From: a virus
DNA: 37,032 nt
Reading direction: 5' to 3' (one strand)
IMG/VR virus record: IMGVR_UViG_3300037504_000046
Coordinates: 1 to 37,032 of that record
Shown here: positions 13,775 through 22,795 of the stretch, piece after piece
How positions within the stretch are numbered: the stretch's first letter is position 1
Layout of the letters: the number at the start of each line of letters is the position of its first letter
Made by a program: the position numbers and the translations under genes
Notes under the pieces: model-generated
The model's input: only the letters and a program-made list of their open reading frames with translations
What the model was told of the DNA's origin: nothing
The model's database searches: none

Positions 13775-14996
13775 GAAAATTAAACTTGAGTTTGATTGGT
13801 CGTATTGGAACGACTTAAGAGAAGCATTTTATGACGAATCGCAATATGTAACAATTAGGAGTGCTAGGGGTTCAGGTAAGACATACAACGCTTTTCAATG
13901 GATTATATCAGAGCTATTGACAACTGAGGCTAGTATCGGATTGTGGATGGATACTACCCAAAGAAACATACACGATTATATACCCTTATACTTGGAGCAT
14001 AAGATATTAAAACCTATTTGGAAGTATTGCCACATAAACAAGCAACAACTAAAGCTTACTCTCCCAAGTGGATCTGTGCTTAAGTTTGCTAGTGCAGAAA
14101 GACCGGAACTGTCGGAAGGGTTTAGATACCACAGGATGGTTTTAAACGAGGCGGGAATAATACTTAAGAAAGCTAATGTGTGGGATTTTACACTTGAACC
14201 TATGACACACCCTAGAGATGGAATGAAAAACAAGACAAGGTTAGTAGGTACGCCTAAGGGAAAGAACAAGTTTCATTTACTAGACAGTTTAGAGGATTGG
14301 TCGCACTATCACTTTACCATATACGACTGCCCGCTGTATTCAGATGAGGAGGCTAATAAGATTAAGACAGGCAAGGATGAGCAGACTTGGCGTCAGGAGT
14401 ATATGGCAGAGTTTCTTGAAGACGCAGGAAGCGTATTCAGGAACCTAAAGCCCTGTATAGGAGGGGAATTGACAGACCGACCCGAGCCAGGTAGAACATA
14501 TGTGGTAGGTGCTGATATAGCTAAACATCAAGACTTCACCGTACTAACCGCAATGGATATAGAAAGCGGTCAAGTCGTAGCTTTCGATAGGTTTAATGAC
14601 ATAGACTGGGTATTGCAGAAGCAAAGGATATACAATCTTGCTAAGAGGTTTGACGCTAGGGTAATCCTGGACAGCACAGGGAATGGAGACAGCATATACG
14701 ACGACCTAGTAAATGCGGGCTTATCAGCAACACCTGTACACTTTACTCATAGGGTTAAGAACGAGCTAATTCAAGGCTTGAGTGTAGCTATGGACAACGG
14801 GGAAATAAAAATGCCCAGGATAGATGTCTTACTATCAGAACTTGAGATCTTTGGTTACGACACAACACCAAGTGGCAACATCAGATATAACGCACCTGAA
14901 GGCTATCACGATGACTGTGTTATTTCTCTAGCACTTGCGAATAAGGGAAGAACTGGTAACATAGATATACCAATTATGGATATAAGCGGTATATAA
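13773..14996 (+). CDS. terL: Terminase large subunit (PBSX-like)
   Basis: This 407-residue protein has an N-terminal packaging ATPase: Walker A RSARGSGKT (about residues 29-37) and a later RMVLNEAGII segment matching the Walker B region with its catalytic Glu. The C-terminal nuclease (RNase H fold) shows VVGADIAKHQDFTVL (Asp248), VILDSTGNGDSIYDDL and GYHDDCVISLALAN (Asp380-381). It cuts and pumps DNA into the procapsid through the portal. Length is normal for the family. The start ATG overlaps the TGA of the terS-tail remnant. The portal gene follows 17 bases later. Confidence 0.9.
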   Translation: MKIKLEFDWSYWNDLREAFYDESQYVTIRSARGSGKTYNAFQWIISELLTTEASIGLWMDTTQRNIHDYIPLYLEHKILKPIWKYCHINKQQLKLTLPSGSVLKFASAERPELSEGFRYHRMVLNEAGIILKKANVWDFTLEPMTHPRDGMKNKTRLVGTPKGKNKFHLLDSLEDWSHYHFTIYDCPLYSDEEANKIKTGKDEQTWRQEYMAEFLEDAGSVFRNLKPCIGGELTDRPEPGRTYVVGADIAKHQDFTVLTAMDIESGQVVAFDRFNDIDWVLQKQRIYNLAKRFDARVILDSTGNGDSIYDDLVNAGLSATPVHFTHRVKNELIQGLSVAMDNGEIKMPRIDVLLSELEIFGYDTTPSGNIRYNAPEGYHDDCVISLALANKGRTGNIDIPIMDISGI

Positions 14997-15013
14997 CCTA
15001 ACCGATTTTACAA

Positions 15014-16618
15014 ATGGACTATTATAAAGTTATTAGTCATATTCAGGATAACGAGATAGAAGAGCTACAGAAGGGGCTAGAGTCTTCTGACAAAAATAAG
15101 GATATCGATGTTATGAGGGACTACTATTTGGGGAACCAATGGCGGTTTGAATCTCAGTCAGACTACAGGAGGATCAATACGACAAGAAGTGGCAAAGAGA
15201 TGTGGGTAACAAAAGACCCTAAAGACCCGAAAGGAGCAGGGTTTAGAAGAGGGGAGATAAAGACATGGAATTTATGCGACAGCGTTGTGGATATTTATTC
15301 GTCTTATGTTCGTGGAACAATTAAGGATAGCAACAAGATTGAGGTAATGGATAATCCAGTTATAACTAGCAAGATGAACGAGCTGGTGAACGTAGACTCT
15401 CTAGTACAAAGAACTACACACAGAATGGCTATTGACAGTGTAGCAGTATGGAAATATAGAAACGACAACGGGCTTGAGTTTGTTGATCCTAAAGAGATAT
15501 TTCCAATATATGACGGCAACTTGCAGAAAGGAACAATTAGGATGTACGAAGTATCGGAGCATGATCCTATGCTTAAAGGGATAAGCATTAAGAAATCTAA
15601 GAGGTATTGGTACATGGAAATATGGGTTAACCAGGACGAGGTATGGAAACTATACAAGTATGTAAACGGAAAGCGAATGGACAATAAGGACATGGCACCG
15701 TATAGGTTTGATCCGCATATACTAGTAATCAACAAGGACGCAGAGTTTGTTAAGTTCGATGAGGATCACATAGAGTTATCCGATGTAAGCAAAATTATAG
15801 ATATTCAGGACGATTTAAACGCTACTATTACAGATATATCAGCAATAAACAGGAAAGTTGCAATTCCTATGATGAAAGTGGCGGATGAGGTATATAATGC
15901 AATGCTTAAGGGAGAAATTAGTGCAGATAAGGTGAGAGAGAGTTTGCAAAAGTTAACAGTTATGGCAGGCAGGATTATATCAGCACCTATAGAGACAATG
16001 GATGCTAAGGGTTTACCAGATAGTACCATCAAGTTTGTTGAAAGTATTTATGATCAGCTATATAAGACAACTGGAATCCCTAAAGTTATATTTCAATCAG
16101 ACGGCATGGCAAATATATCAACGGAGTCTATAGGCTATCTAATGGAAAGCTTAAAGCGAAGAGTAGACGAGAAGAGAGCCAATATAGAAAGAGGGGTACA
16201 AGATTATGTTGAGACATACGCAGTACAAGCTAATTCATGGAGTCCTGACCTAAGAGACGCTACAAGCATTCACTGGTCTAATATGTTCGAAACCAGCGAT
16301 ACACAGAAAGCAGACACCCTGATTAGAGGGAGGCAGGCACAAGTATTACCCGATGAGTACGCCTTAGAGAAGCTTCTGGGCATGTTGGGTGATGAAGAAA
16401 GGCTACAGGAGGTACTGGGCATGAAGATGGAAAACGACGCCACTAAGAAGCTTGACATAGAAAAGAGCAGGATTAGACAAGAGATAGAGAAAACTAAAGA
16501 ACAAGAGATTAGGAAGGCGCAGGAAGAGAGGGATAAGGCTAAAGAAGAGGCTATGAAGAGACAGAAAGACAACGAGTTACTAGAGAAAGAGATGCAGAAC
16601 TTAGCTAACAGCATTTAA
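15014..16618 (+). CDS. Portal protein (SPP1 gp6-like)
   Basis: The 534-residue protein follows terL and has the features of SPP1-type portals: an early DYYLGNQWRF segment, a central wing and stem region (KIIDIQDDLNATITDISAIN), the KTTGIPKVIFQSDGMANIST crown-side segment and a long charged C-terminal helix (EIEKTKEQEIRKAQEERDKA). It forms the ring through which DNA enters and leaves the head and to which the connector binds. Size and position agree with the assignment. A small reading frame starts one base after its stop. Confidence 0.85.
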   Translation: MDYYKVISHIQDNEIEELQKGLESSDKNKDIDVMRDYYLGNQWRFESQSDYRRINTTRSGKEMWVTKDPKDPKGAGFRRGEIKTWNLCDSVVDIYSSYVRGTIKDSNKIEVMDNPVITSKMNELVNVDSLVQRTTHRMAIDSVAVWKYRNDNGLEFVDPKEIFPIYDGNLQKGTIRMYEVSEHDPMLKGISIKKSKRYWYMEIWVNQDEVWKLYKYVNGKRMDNKDMAPYRFDPHILVINKDAEFVKFDEDHIELSDVSKIIDIQDDLNATITDISAINRKVAIPMMKVADEVYNAMLKGEISADKVRESLQKLTVMAGRIISAPIETMDAKGLPDSTIKFVESIYDQLYKTTGIPKVIFQSDGMANISTESIGYLMESLKRRVDEKRANIERGVQDYVETYAVQANSWSPDLRDATSIHWSNMFETSDTQKADTLIRGRQAQVLPDEYALEKLLGMLGDEERLQEVLGMKMENDATKKLDIEKSRIRQEIEKTKEQEIRKAQEERDKAKEEAMKRQKDNELLEKEMQNLANSI

Positions 16619-16619
16619 T

Positions 16620-16727
16620 ATGAGTGTAGCAACAACCACAAAGCCTATACAAGCTAAACTTAAGAAAAGGAAGAAGGAATGGCAAGAGAAACTAATAATG
16701 ATAGAGTTAAAAGGCTTGAGTTCCTAG
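16620..16727 (+). CDS. Possible small reading frame overlapping the MuF-like gene
   Basis: A 35-residue frame starts one base after the portal stop (MSVATTTKPIQAKLKKRKKE and onward) and overlaps the next gene by 49 bases in another frame. It is basic. It may be a real coupled peptide, or only serve to bring ribosomes to the start at 16679. I have little confidence in it as a functional protein. Confidence 0.25.
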   Translation: MSVATTTKPIQAKLKKRKKEWQEKLIMIELKGLSS

Positions 16728-17863
16728 ATCAGGAGCAATCGGCTCTTAACTCTATGCTAGCAGAAAACGAATTGCTTGCTAATAGACTGGCAAGCGTACT
16801 GGTGGAGAGACAACCCACTTCTTCTATGCCATCAACTGTTGCAGAAGCGATTACAGCTCTAGAGGAACAGCTGCAAGACGCTACAGCAGAACAAAAGAAA
16901 ATACTCACGCAATCGGTTACAACGCTAACTAAACTGGGTGTTGGGCATAGCGTATCTGATGCAGTAGAAGAACTAAACAGTATGGAGCCCACTCAGTACA
17001 TGGGCATAGGGGATGAATTGGCTTTAGAATATATAACACGTGTAATAGAGGGGAAACCAAACACTAATTTTTATGATCAGCTAGTTAAGGCAACAAAAGA
17101 GCGAGAGCGAGCGCTGACAGAAGAAGAAGCTGCCAAATTACTGGGATCCACTGGAGAGCAACTTGGTATACAAAACACCGCTGTAAATTATCTAACAGGT
17201 AATAAAGAGGTGGCTAGGGAGTTAGAGAAGGCAGGCTTTAAATTAACGGATAAGCAGAGAGAGCAATTAGCTGCTGAGGTGGTAGCACGACCAGATATAG
17301 ATGAGGTTGTGAAGAAAATGGTCGAATTCGAATATGAGGAGGTGTTGGCAAGACTTGGTGAGAAGGACTTGCTGTCGAGGGTGTACGATGACAAGGTTAA
17401 AGGGAAGATATACGGTTTGGTAACAGATAGTGTGCAGAAAGGGGAAAGTCCATTCCAGCTAGCACAAAAGATACAGAGGTTTGTTAAAGATGACATTCCG
17501 AGGTCTAACATTAACACAATAGCGAATACAGAGCTTGTTAGGGCTTATAATCACGGCAAGAGGGATGTGAACAGAAGGATACACGAGGATTTCCCTGAAA
17601 TGGCACCTTATGTTGACGTCTCACTTTCACCGTTCCACCCCAGACCAGATATATGTGATTTATTGGTGGGCACATACGAACTAGAAGAGGCACCGATTCC
17701 CCCTCACCACCCTAACTGTATTTGCAAGGCTAAGCATTACTTTAGACCACGAAAGAAGAGTGTGGGTACCACAACCATGAAAAAGAACATCAGGGAAGGT
17801 CCCAAGACAATCAAGGGCGTAAAGATACATGTTCCTGATATTATCGACGGAAAAAGCACGTAA
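16679..17863 (+). CDS. MuF-like minor head protein (SPP1 gp7-like)
   Basis: The 394-residue protein has a helical N-terminus and a C-terminal Phage_Mu_F-type domain. The domain includes NTELVRAYNHGKRDVNRRIH, HPRPDICDLLVG and the closing HHPNCICKAKHYFRPR, with the conserved Asp-x-Cys and His-Pro-x-Cys elements. In SPP1 the equivalent protein binds the portal and affects DNA delivery. The ATG is preceded by AAGGAAGAAGGA, one of the few Shine-Dalgarno-like stretches in this window. Confidence 0.85.
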   Translation: MARETNNDRVKRLEFLDQEQSALNSMLAENELLANRLASVLVERQPTSSMPSTVAEAITALEEQLQDATAEQKKILTQSVTTLTKLGVGHSVSDAVEELNSMEPTQYMGIGDELALEYITRVIEGKPNTNFYDQLVKATKERERALTEEEAAKLLGSTGEQLGIQNTAVNYLTGNKEVARELEKAGFKLTDKQREQLAAEVVARPDIDEVVKKMVEFEYEEVLARLGEKDLLSRVYDDKVKGKIYGLVTDSVQKGESPFQLAQKIQRFVKDDIPRSNINTIANTELVRAYNHGKRDVNRRIHEDFPEMAPYVDVSLSPFHPRPDICDLLVGTYELEEAPIPPHHPNCICKAKHYFRPRKKSVGTTTMKKNIREGPKTIKGVKIHVPDIIDGKST

Positions 17864-17864
17864 C

Positions 17865-17892
17865 TTGCGTATAACAAAAGGCATGTTACAAT
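17865..17892 (+). promoter_or_regulatory. Probable promoter for scaffold and capsid genes
   Basis: TTGCGT (17865-17870), 16 bases, TACAAT (17887-17892). The -10 element lies inside a small dyad, GGCAT (17880-17884) and ATGCC (17893-17897), which could be an operator. It sits between the MuF-like stop and the scaffold start, in front of the most heavily expressed genes. Confidence 0.55.
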
Positions 17893-17919
17893 ATGCCACT
17901 AAATTAATTCCAAATATCT

Positions 17920-18507
17920 ATGGCGAAAGAGCAGGAAAAAAAGTCTCCTGAAGAGCAAGAGGAAGCCAAAAAGCCTTCTGAAAGTGATTCAGCAGACAAA
18001 GACACCTCCTCCGATCAAAAAACCCAAAATGAGCGCTTAAGGGGTCAAGTCAGCGCGTTAACTAAAAAGTTAAACAAACTTGAAAAAGAGACTCAGGAAA
18101 AGGATCAAGTGCTGAGCAAACTTCAAGGTGCGTTGGTTGGCGACGAGCAATCCGAGGGTGAGGACAAGCCTTCTGTAGAAGACGTCTTATCTACTGTCAA
18201 CGAGCTTAAACAGCAAATTGAACATAAAGATAAGGAATTGCAGAAGAACGAGTATATAGACAATTTGGATATACCAGAGGCTAGAAAGCGTTACCTAAAG
18301 AAAAGGGTAACTGCTGACGCTGACGACCTAGATGAGGCTGTTCAGGCTGAATTAGGGGAGTTAGAAGAGGTTATCCAGAAAGAGGTTGAGGGTCGAACCG
18401 CAACCGACAGCAGACCCGTGTCAAGAGGTGCTAAATCTCAAGATTATGGGGAAATGAGGGACATTATAAAAGATCCTGAAGGGTACGCAAAGAAGCATGG
18501 TATTTAG
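17920..18507 (+). CDS. Capsid scaffolding protein
   Basis: This 195-residue protein lies directly before the major capsid gene, as scaffold genes do. It is highly charged: a Glu/Lys/Ser/Asp-rich N-terminus, a long coiled coil (about 38-115, with LRGQVSALTKKLNKLEKETQ) and a C-terminal region (DSRPVSRGAKSQDYGEMRDI) ending in a basic HGI. Scaffolds shape the procapsid and are then lost. There is no protease motif, so capsid maturation by a phage protease is not evident. Confidence 0.75.
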   Translation: MAKEQEKKSPEEQEEAKKPSESDSADKDTSSDQKTQNERLRGQVSALTKKLNKLEKETQEKDQVLSKLQGALVGDEQSEGEDKPSVEDVLSTVNELKQQIEHKDKELQKNEYIDNLDIPEARKRYLKKRVTADADDLDEAVQAELGELEEVIQKEVEGRTATDSRPVSRGAKSQDYGEMRDIIKDPEGYAKKHGI

Positions 18508-18532
18508 TGTACCTTATTTGAATTAGAACAAA

Positions 18533-19498
18533 ATGGCAAAAACATATAAGACCAGTTCTGCTACAGACACTGGTTCTTTGAACTATCATATCAATAACTA
18601 CGCTCTAGCACAGGGCTTCAGGCAACTTGATGACGATTTAGTCGTTACAAAGCTTGTAACTAACCTTTCGGAGCAGGCTAGAGGACAAGGAAGTAGGTAT
18701 GCAGAAACTGTACGTGTCCCATTTACTGGGAGTGTATCGGCAACTGATAAGACACCTGGAACAGACTTTACCCCAAGTGCAGCTACTTCAACCAAGCAGG
18801 ATATCAATATAAACACCCACAAGGTATGGTCAATTCTCGTTGAGGATTATGGCTCATTATTTGCACAACGTGGACTTCTAACCCAATATTTAATGGATGG
18901 AGCACACGCTATTGCAGATGAAGTTGAGTCCGACATAATTTCTCTCTATGCTTCCTTCTCTTATGATGAAGGAACAGCAGGCGGAGGAATTGACAGGGCA
19001 GGACTTGCAAACCTAAGAAGTGTTGCAAGAAGCTCAACCAACAAGTTCTCACAGAGTAGAGCTATGAACTTGGTTGTAGATCCTGAGGGTATTGAAGACA
19101 TGTTAACAGTTAACAACTTCGTACAAGTAGATCAGTCGGGATCAGACGAGGCTTTAAGAAGCGCTAGAATGGGTCGTATATTCGGTATGGACATATACGA
19201 GTCTAATGTAATCTCAGCAGTATCTGGAACGCCAGCAGGACGACACGGTATGCTATTCCAGAAAGACGCTATGGGAATTGCGTTTGTAGACATGAGTCTA
19301 TCTGACGTACCTGACAGCGCAACGGCTGGAGCAGATATTGAAACCAGAACATTATCAGATGATAATGGGAATGCTACTTACAGCATGAGAATGATTAAGA
19401 GTTATGATCACGAAGCTCTTGGCGGAATTCTATCCGTAGATACAATCTATGGTTATGGAATGCTAAGATCTGAACATGCAATTGAATACTTGTACTAA
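18533..19498 (+). CDS. Major capsid protein (HK97 fold)
   Basis: The 321-residue protein follows the scaffold and precedes a terminator-like hairpin. It contains an early loop RGQGSRYAETVRVPFTGSVS, a central helix (LMDGAHAIADEVESDIISLY), an A-domain-like segment (NLVVDPEGIEDMLTVNNFVQ) and a final YGMLRSEHAIEYLY typical of small HK97-fold coat proteins. It would form the icosahedral shell. Codon use is balanced, consistent with high expression. The start follows GAATTAGAACAAA, again without a Shine-Dalgarno sequence. Confidence 0.85.
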   Translation: MAKTYKTSSATDTGSLNYHINNYALAQGFRQLDDDLVVTKLVTNLSEQARGQGSRYAETVRVPFTGSVSATDKTPGTDFTPSAATSTKQDININTHKVWSILVEDYGSLFAQRGLLTQYLMDGAHAIADEVESDIISLYASFSYDEGTAGGGIDRAGLANLRSVARSSTNKFSQSRAMNLVVDPEGIEDMLTVNNFVQVDQSGSDEALRSARMGRIFGMDIYESNVISAVSGTPAGRHGMLFQKDAMGIAFVDMSLSDVPDSATAGADIETRTLSDDNGNATYSMRMIKSYDHEALGGILSVDTIYGYGMLRSEHAIEYLY

Positions 19499-19515
19499 AA
19501 ACAAGTTTTCATATT

Positions 19516-19543
19516 GGGAGCCTCGATTGTGGGGCTTCCTCTT
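19516..19543 (+). terminator. Terminator-like hairpin after capsid gene
   Basis: GGGAGCCTC (19516-19524), a six-base loop, and GGGGCTTCC (19531-19539) pair over nine bases with two G-U pairs, then TCTT. It lies 17 bases after the capsid stop and directly before the ATG at 19544. It would lower transcription from the capsid gene into the downstream glycosyltransferase, and may also hide the start of the next gene. Confidence 0.65.
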
Positions 19544-19771
19544 ATGAAAGACTTCAAATACTACACAGTAAAAGACGGCTATCGAATGGTTGCAATGCAC
19601 AGGCATGGGAATTGGAATCACGTATATGCAGGGGAGAAGATACTTGTGCATAAGTCAAACGATTTTGGGGTTAGTCGACTAAATTTGACAGAGGGAGGAT
19701 CTAAGGTATATAAAACAGAGAAAGAGGCTGAACAAGCAGAAACGAAGCATAAATTTACTCACAGGAAATGA
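19544..19771 (+). CDS. Small hypothetical protein after the capsid gene (75 aa)
   Basis: The ATG at 19544 is preferred to a TTG at 19514, which would place the terminator hairpin inside the gene. The protein (MKDFKYYTVKDGYRMVAMHR, followed by further beta strands) appears to be a small beta-rich domain with a helical, charged end (TEKEAEQAETKHKF). It overlaps the glycosyltransferase start by 4 bases, so it is coupled to that gene rather than to the capsid. It could be a head decoration protein, but nothing in the sequence confirms this. Confidence 0.55.
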   Translation: MKDFKYYTVKDGYRMVAMHRHGNWNHVYAGEKILVHKSNDFGVSRLNLTEGGSKVYKTEKEAEQAETKHKFTHRK

Positions 19772-20742
19772 GAGTTTATTACAGGTATACAAAGGCAAGA
19801 AACGGGGGTTTTGGGGTTTACGGCAAGGCTATTAAGAGGAATATGGCAAATTACGGTTTTGAATTGGTAGAAGATAATCCGGATATTCTATTTACTTACG
19901 GGGTACCAGATGAGATTATAAGAGCAAAGAAGAGGTTTCCAGATACGCCAATCGTGCATTATACTGTATGGGAGTCGAGCAAGTACGAACCTAACTGGGC
20001 AGAATCGATCAAGAAAGAGGGCGTTGACTTGGTTTTAACAGCTGGGAAATATAGCCAAAGAGCGCTAGAAAGAAGCGGGATAGATAGCAAGGTGTGGAAC
20101 CATGCCATAGAGAATAGATGGCAATATAAGGAAAGGAAAGACGACGATGTGTATACTTTTCTGCATTACAATGCGTACGAGTGGAGGAAAGGGTGGGATC
20201 TTGTCTTTAAGGCTTTTATTGATGAGTTTGACCCAAGCGAACCCGTAAAGCTTGTTTTCAAATGCAGGGAGAGAAACGAAGGTATTTGGATCAGACCCGA
20301 TGGACAAGACGAGGTACCGATAGATCACAACTTTGAAGAATTAGTGGGACATATCAGCAATCAAGCAATGGTTGACATGCTAGACAATGCAGATTGTGGA
20401 GTATTTCCTGTTAGGGGTGAGGGCTGGTTTCTACCTAGCTTTGAGATGGTAGCAACAGGCATACCCTGTATACTGCCTAATTATGGCAACATGAGTGAAC
20501 AGTTTGGGAGTGGATATTACGATGTGGAGCTTGAAGGGTTTATCAACGCAGAGCCAAGATATCCTGGAGCCATGATAGAGCCCAGTTTGAGTGATTTGCG
20601 CAATAAGATGAGGTATTGCTATGAACACGAAGAGGAGGGGTGTAAGTGGGCGGCTAAAGGGAGTAAGAGAATACATAAGAATTTCAACTTTAAAAAGATA
20701 ATGAAACAGTTAAAAACCTATTTTAATTTAATAATTAATTAA
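19768..20742 (+). CDS. GT4-like glycosyltransferase in head module
   Basis: The 324-residue protein has the GT-B layout: a glycine-rich start (YTKARNGGFGVYGKAI), then PIVHYTVWESSKYEPNW, LVLTAGKYSQRALERSGI, a second domain beginning TFLHYNAYEWRKGWDLVFKA, and the donor-site segment FPVRGEGWFLPSFEMVATGI with the conserved EGW...E. It would use a nucleotide sugar. It is unusual to find such an enzyme between the capsid and connector genes, and it suggests that virion proteins are glycosylated, though host surface modification is also possible. Confidence 0.75.
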   Translation: MRVYYRYTKARNGGFGVYGKAIKRNMANYGFELVEDNPDILFTYGVPDEIIRAKKRFPDTPIVHYTVWESSKYEPNWAESIKKEGVDLVLTAGKYSQRALERSGIDSKVWNHAIENRWQYKERKDDDVYTFLHYNAYEWRKGWDLVFKAFIDEFDPSEPVKLVFKCRERNEGIWIRPDGQDEVPIDHNFEELVGHISNQAMVDMLDNADCGVFPVRGEGWFLPSFEMVATGIPCILPNYGNMSEQFGSGYYDVELEGFINAEPRYPGAMIEPSLSDLRNKMRYCYEHEEEGCKWAAKGSKRIHKNFNFKKIMKQLKTYFNLIIN

Positions 20743-20744
20743 TT

Positions 20745-21179
20745 ATGTGGCTACTTAATAAGTCAGATCGCAGGGTGTGGGTTCCTTACAGAATGGAGCA
20801 GGCAGTTTGGAAAAGAAGGGGAATCAAGCACGTGTTCTCGATATCAGAACAACTGATGAACTCTCCCAGAAGAACATCGCAGAGAGAGGTTGGAATAAAG
20901 CGAAACGAGAGGGAAGTCCTGCAGGAAATTAAGAGTGTATATCCAGGCGTAGTAACTGATGCAGAGTACGAAGAAAAAATACAAGGAGAGTCAAAGAAAG
21001 CAGAAGAAAAGGAGATAGAAGAAGATAAGAAAGAAGAAGAAGGGAAGGTAGAAACGGAGAAGAAGCCAGACGGAAATTGGCTTAAGAAGGATATAATTGA
21101 GTACTTGAGTACAAGGGATGTAGAGGCTACAATGAGGGAGACTAAGAAAGAATTACTTGAGAAGGTTGAAAATGTCTAA
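20745..21179 (+). CDS. Hypothetical protein with HeH/LEM-like C-terminus
   Basis: The 144-residue protein has a compact N-terminal segment (MWLLNKSDRRVWVPYRMEQA), a central Glu/Lys-rich linker (about residues 85-108) and an end, GNWLKKDIIEYLSTRDVEAT followed by KKELLEKVE, that resembles the HeH or LEM-type helix-extended-loop-helix domain seen in phage head and tail genes. It is located between the capsid region and the connector genes. A role as a head accessory or connector-linked protein is inferred from position only. Confidence 0.55.
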   Translation: MWLLNKSDRRVWVPYRMEQAVWKRRGIKHVFSISEQLMNSPRRTSQREVGIKRNEREVLQEIKSVYPGVVTDAEYEEKIQGESKKAEEKEIEEDKKEEEGKVETEKKPDGNWLKKDIIEYLSTRDVEATMRETKKELLEKVENV

Positions 21180-21384
21180 AGACAAGAAAGATAAGCATAC
21201 TAAGTATATGCTTGTTCAGAACACAAAAACTGGGCAGGTAGCAAGGACACCAATGAAGACGGTACACAAGATACAGGAGGGGAAGAAGATAGCAGGGGAA
21301 GATTGGAAAGTAGTAGCGGACCCAGACAAGAAAGACTCTAAAGAGTATAAAGAATATTTAAATAAAGCTAACAATGGCGGCTGA
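21172..21384 (+). CDS. Small basic hypothetical protein (70 aa)
   Basis: About 70 residues from the ATG at 21172, overlapping the preceding stop by 8 bases and the next gene by 11. It is rich in Lys and Asp (MSKDKKDKHTKYMLVQNTKT and so on). Overlaps on both sides show that it is part of a translationally coupled head-completion group. Not recognised. Confidence 0.55.
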   Translation: MSKDKKDKHTKYMLVQNTKTGQVARTPMKTVHKIQEGKKIAGEDWKVVADPDKKDSKEYKEYLNKANNGG

Positions 21385-22006
21385 TATATATACAATTGCA
21401 AGAAACTTAATAGGGGATTCGGCGTCTCCGTACGACATAACAGATCTTAGGCTCTTAAAGTATCTAGACAAGGCTCTTGATAAGTTATCGGAGCTTACGG
21501 TATACAGAATGGACGAAGATTACACTATTACAAGTACTGACATATCTAACGGGTATTTTGAGCTATCACATGAGGTTCAATTTATGATAGAAGCAGATAT
21601 AAGCTTGGAATACATAGACTGGTCGGTATATACAGGGAAGAAGATTAGGCTAATTGACCCCGATGATATAGCAGAAGGGGAGTACAACTTTAAGTATAAG
21701 GCAAGATACAAGAAGTTTGATGGAGAGATAAGGGAGAACTCTTATTTTGATTATCCCAGGGAAGCAGATTTAGCGGTAGTGTTTTACGCCTTAGGTCTAT
21801 ATCAGGAGGAACAAGGGGTAATTGACAAAGATGGAACTATTAATCTGGTCGCGAGCAAGAGCGAGGAAGGATTAAGCGTAAGCTATCCAACGAGCACAGA
21901 CCTAAAGGGTGCAGTAGGCAACCCAGAAAGGCTAAAAGAGATAGCCGTTAGAATGATGAGAAACCTACCAAGCGGAGAAGACTTATTTTTAAGTGTACAA
22001 GCATGA
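21374..22006 (+). CDS. Head-tail connector (adaptor) protein
   Basis: The 210-residue protein begins with MAADIYTIARNLIGDSASPY, a helical start followed by LLKYLDKALDKLSELTVYRM, similar to connector proteins of the gp6 or gp15 type that sit below the portal. Further on it has beta-rich segments (YEL-SHEVQFMIEADI and KIRLIDPDDI). Its place four genes before the tail tube agrees with a role as the first connector ring. Exact family not confirmed. Confidence 0.65.
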   Translation: MAADIYTIARNLIGDSASPYDITDLRLLKYLDKALDKLSELTVYRMDEDYTITSTDISNGYFELSHEVQFMIEADISLEYIDWSVYTGKKIRLIDPDDIAEGEYNFKYKARYKKFDGEIRENSYFDYPREADLAVVFYALGLYQEEQGVIDKDGTINLVASKSEEGLSVSYPTSTDLKGAVGNPERLKEIAVRMMRNLPSGEDLFLSVQA

Positions 22007-22329
22007 GCAATTTTAAAGATAAAGAGGAAACAGCTAGCGTTTATCACATGACTGATAACGATGGCACCAAGAAGACAACTAGAAACGCCTCTGCAGACTT
22101 TACAATAGACATATTTATCATTAGAAGGGGTGAGGAGAAAGCAGAGCTGTTAGGAGAAGAGATAGGGGAGTATGTAGCTAATGTGGATGCCAAATATACT
22201 AATGCTGAGAACATAAGGCAAGGGGACGAAATAGTTTGGAATGGAAAAGACTATATAGTTATCAATAAGCCAAGATATAACAATTTGTTCGGTGCATATA
22301 AAGTATTGATGAATGACACAAATGATTAA
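22003..22329 (+). CDS. Head-tail closure (stopper) protein
   Basis: This 108-residue protein is beta-rich with a central helix and contains NIRQGDEIVWNGKDYIVINK, a motif found in SPP1 gp16-like head closure proteins near their C-terminal barrel. It overlaps the connector by 4 bases and the next gene by 17. It would plug the portal-connector channel until the tail is attached. Confidence 0.6.
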   Translation: MSNFKDKEETASVYHMTDNDGTKKTTRNASADFTIDIFIIRRGEEKAELLGEEIGEYVANVDAKYTNAENIRQGDEIVWNGKDYIVINKPRYNNLFGAYKVLMNDTND

Positions 22330-22795
22330 CATACAGATAAATTCTAAAGATGTCGACAACTGGATAGATAGAGAAGAGGCTAGAATGAGAGCAACTAAGA
22401 AAGCCAATATGATAATAGTGCAGGAGATAGCAGAGAAGGTGGACAACAAGGCGTCGAGGAACAACATTAATGTTACTAACACGCTTTCTAATTCCATAAG
22501 CTGGAAGGCAAATCAGAAGGGTGGAGAGGTGTCAGCAGTAGGATACGCAGAGCAGGCAATGGAGACTGGAACAGCACCAAGCGACGCACCAAGACCAGAG
22601 GCTCTTAAACGGTGGGCACGGCTTAGACTTGGGGATGAGAACTTGGCATACCCAGTGGCAAAGAAAATAGCAGAGAGGGGTACTAGGCGGTTCAGGAAGA
22701 AGGGTCCAAAGCTGTTGACTGAGGTAAAGGATTGGGTAAAGGACAAACTACTTGATAAGGAGCTTAAAAAATTACTTGACGAATATGCAAAATGA
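22313..22795 (+). CDS. HK97 gp10-like tail completion protein
   Basis: The protein (160 residues, or 157 if the second Met is used) is similar in layout to HK97 gp10: a helical KKANMIIVQEIAEKVDNKA, then WKANQKGGEVSAVGYAEQAM with a METGTAPSDAPRPEALKRWA segment, which is typical of the family. It lies between the closure and tail-terminator genes, in the standard order. It completes the tail end at the neck. Confidence 0.75.
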   Translation: MTQMINIQINSKDVDNWIDREEARMRATKKANMIIVQEIAEKVDNKASRNNINVTNTLSNSISWKANQKGGEVSAVGYAEQAMETGTAPSDAPRPEALKRWARLRLGDENLAYPVAKKIAERGTRRFRKKGPKLLTEVKDWVKDKLLDKELKKLLDEYAK

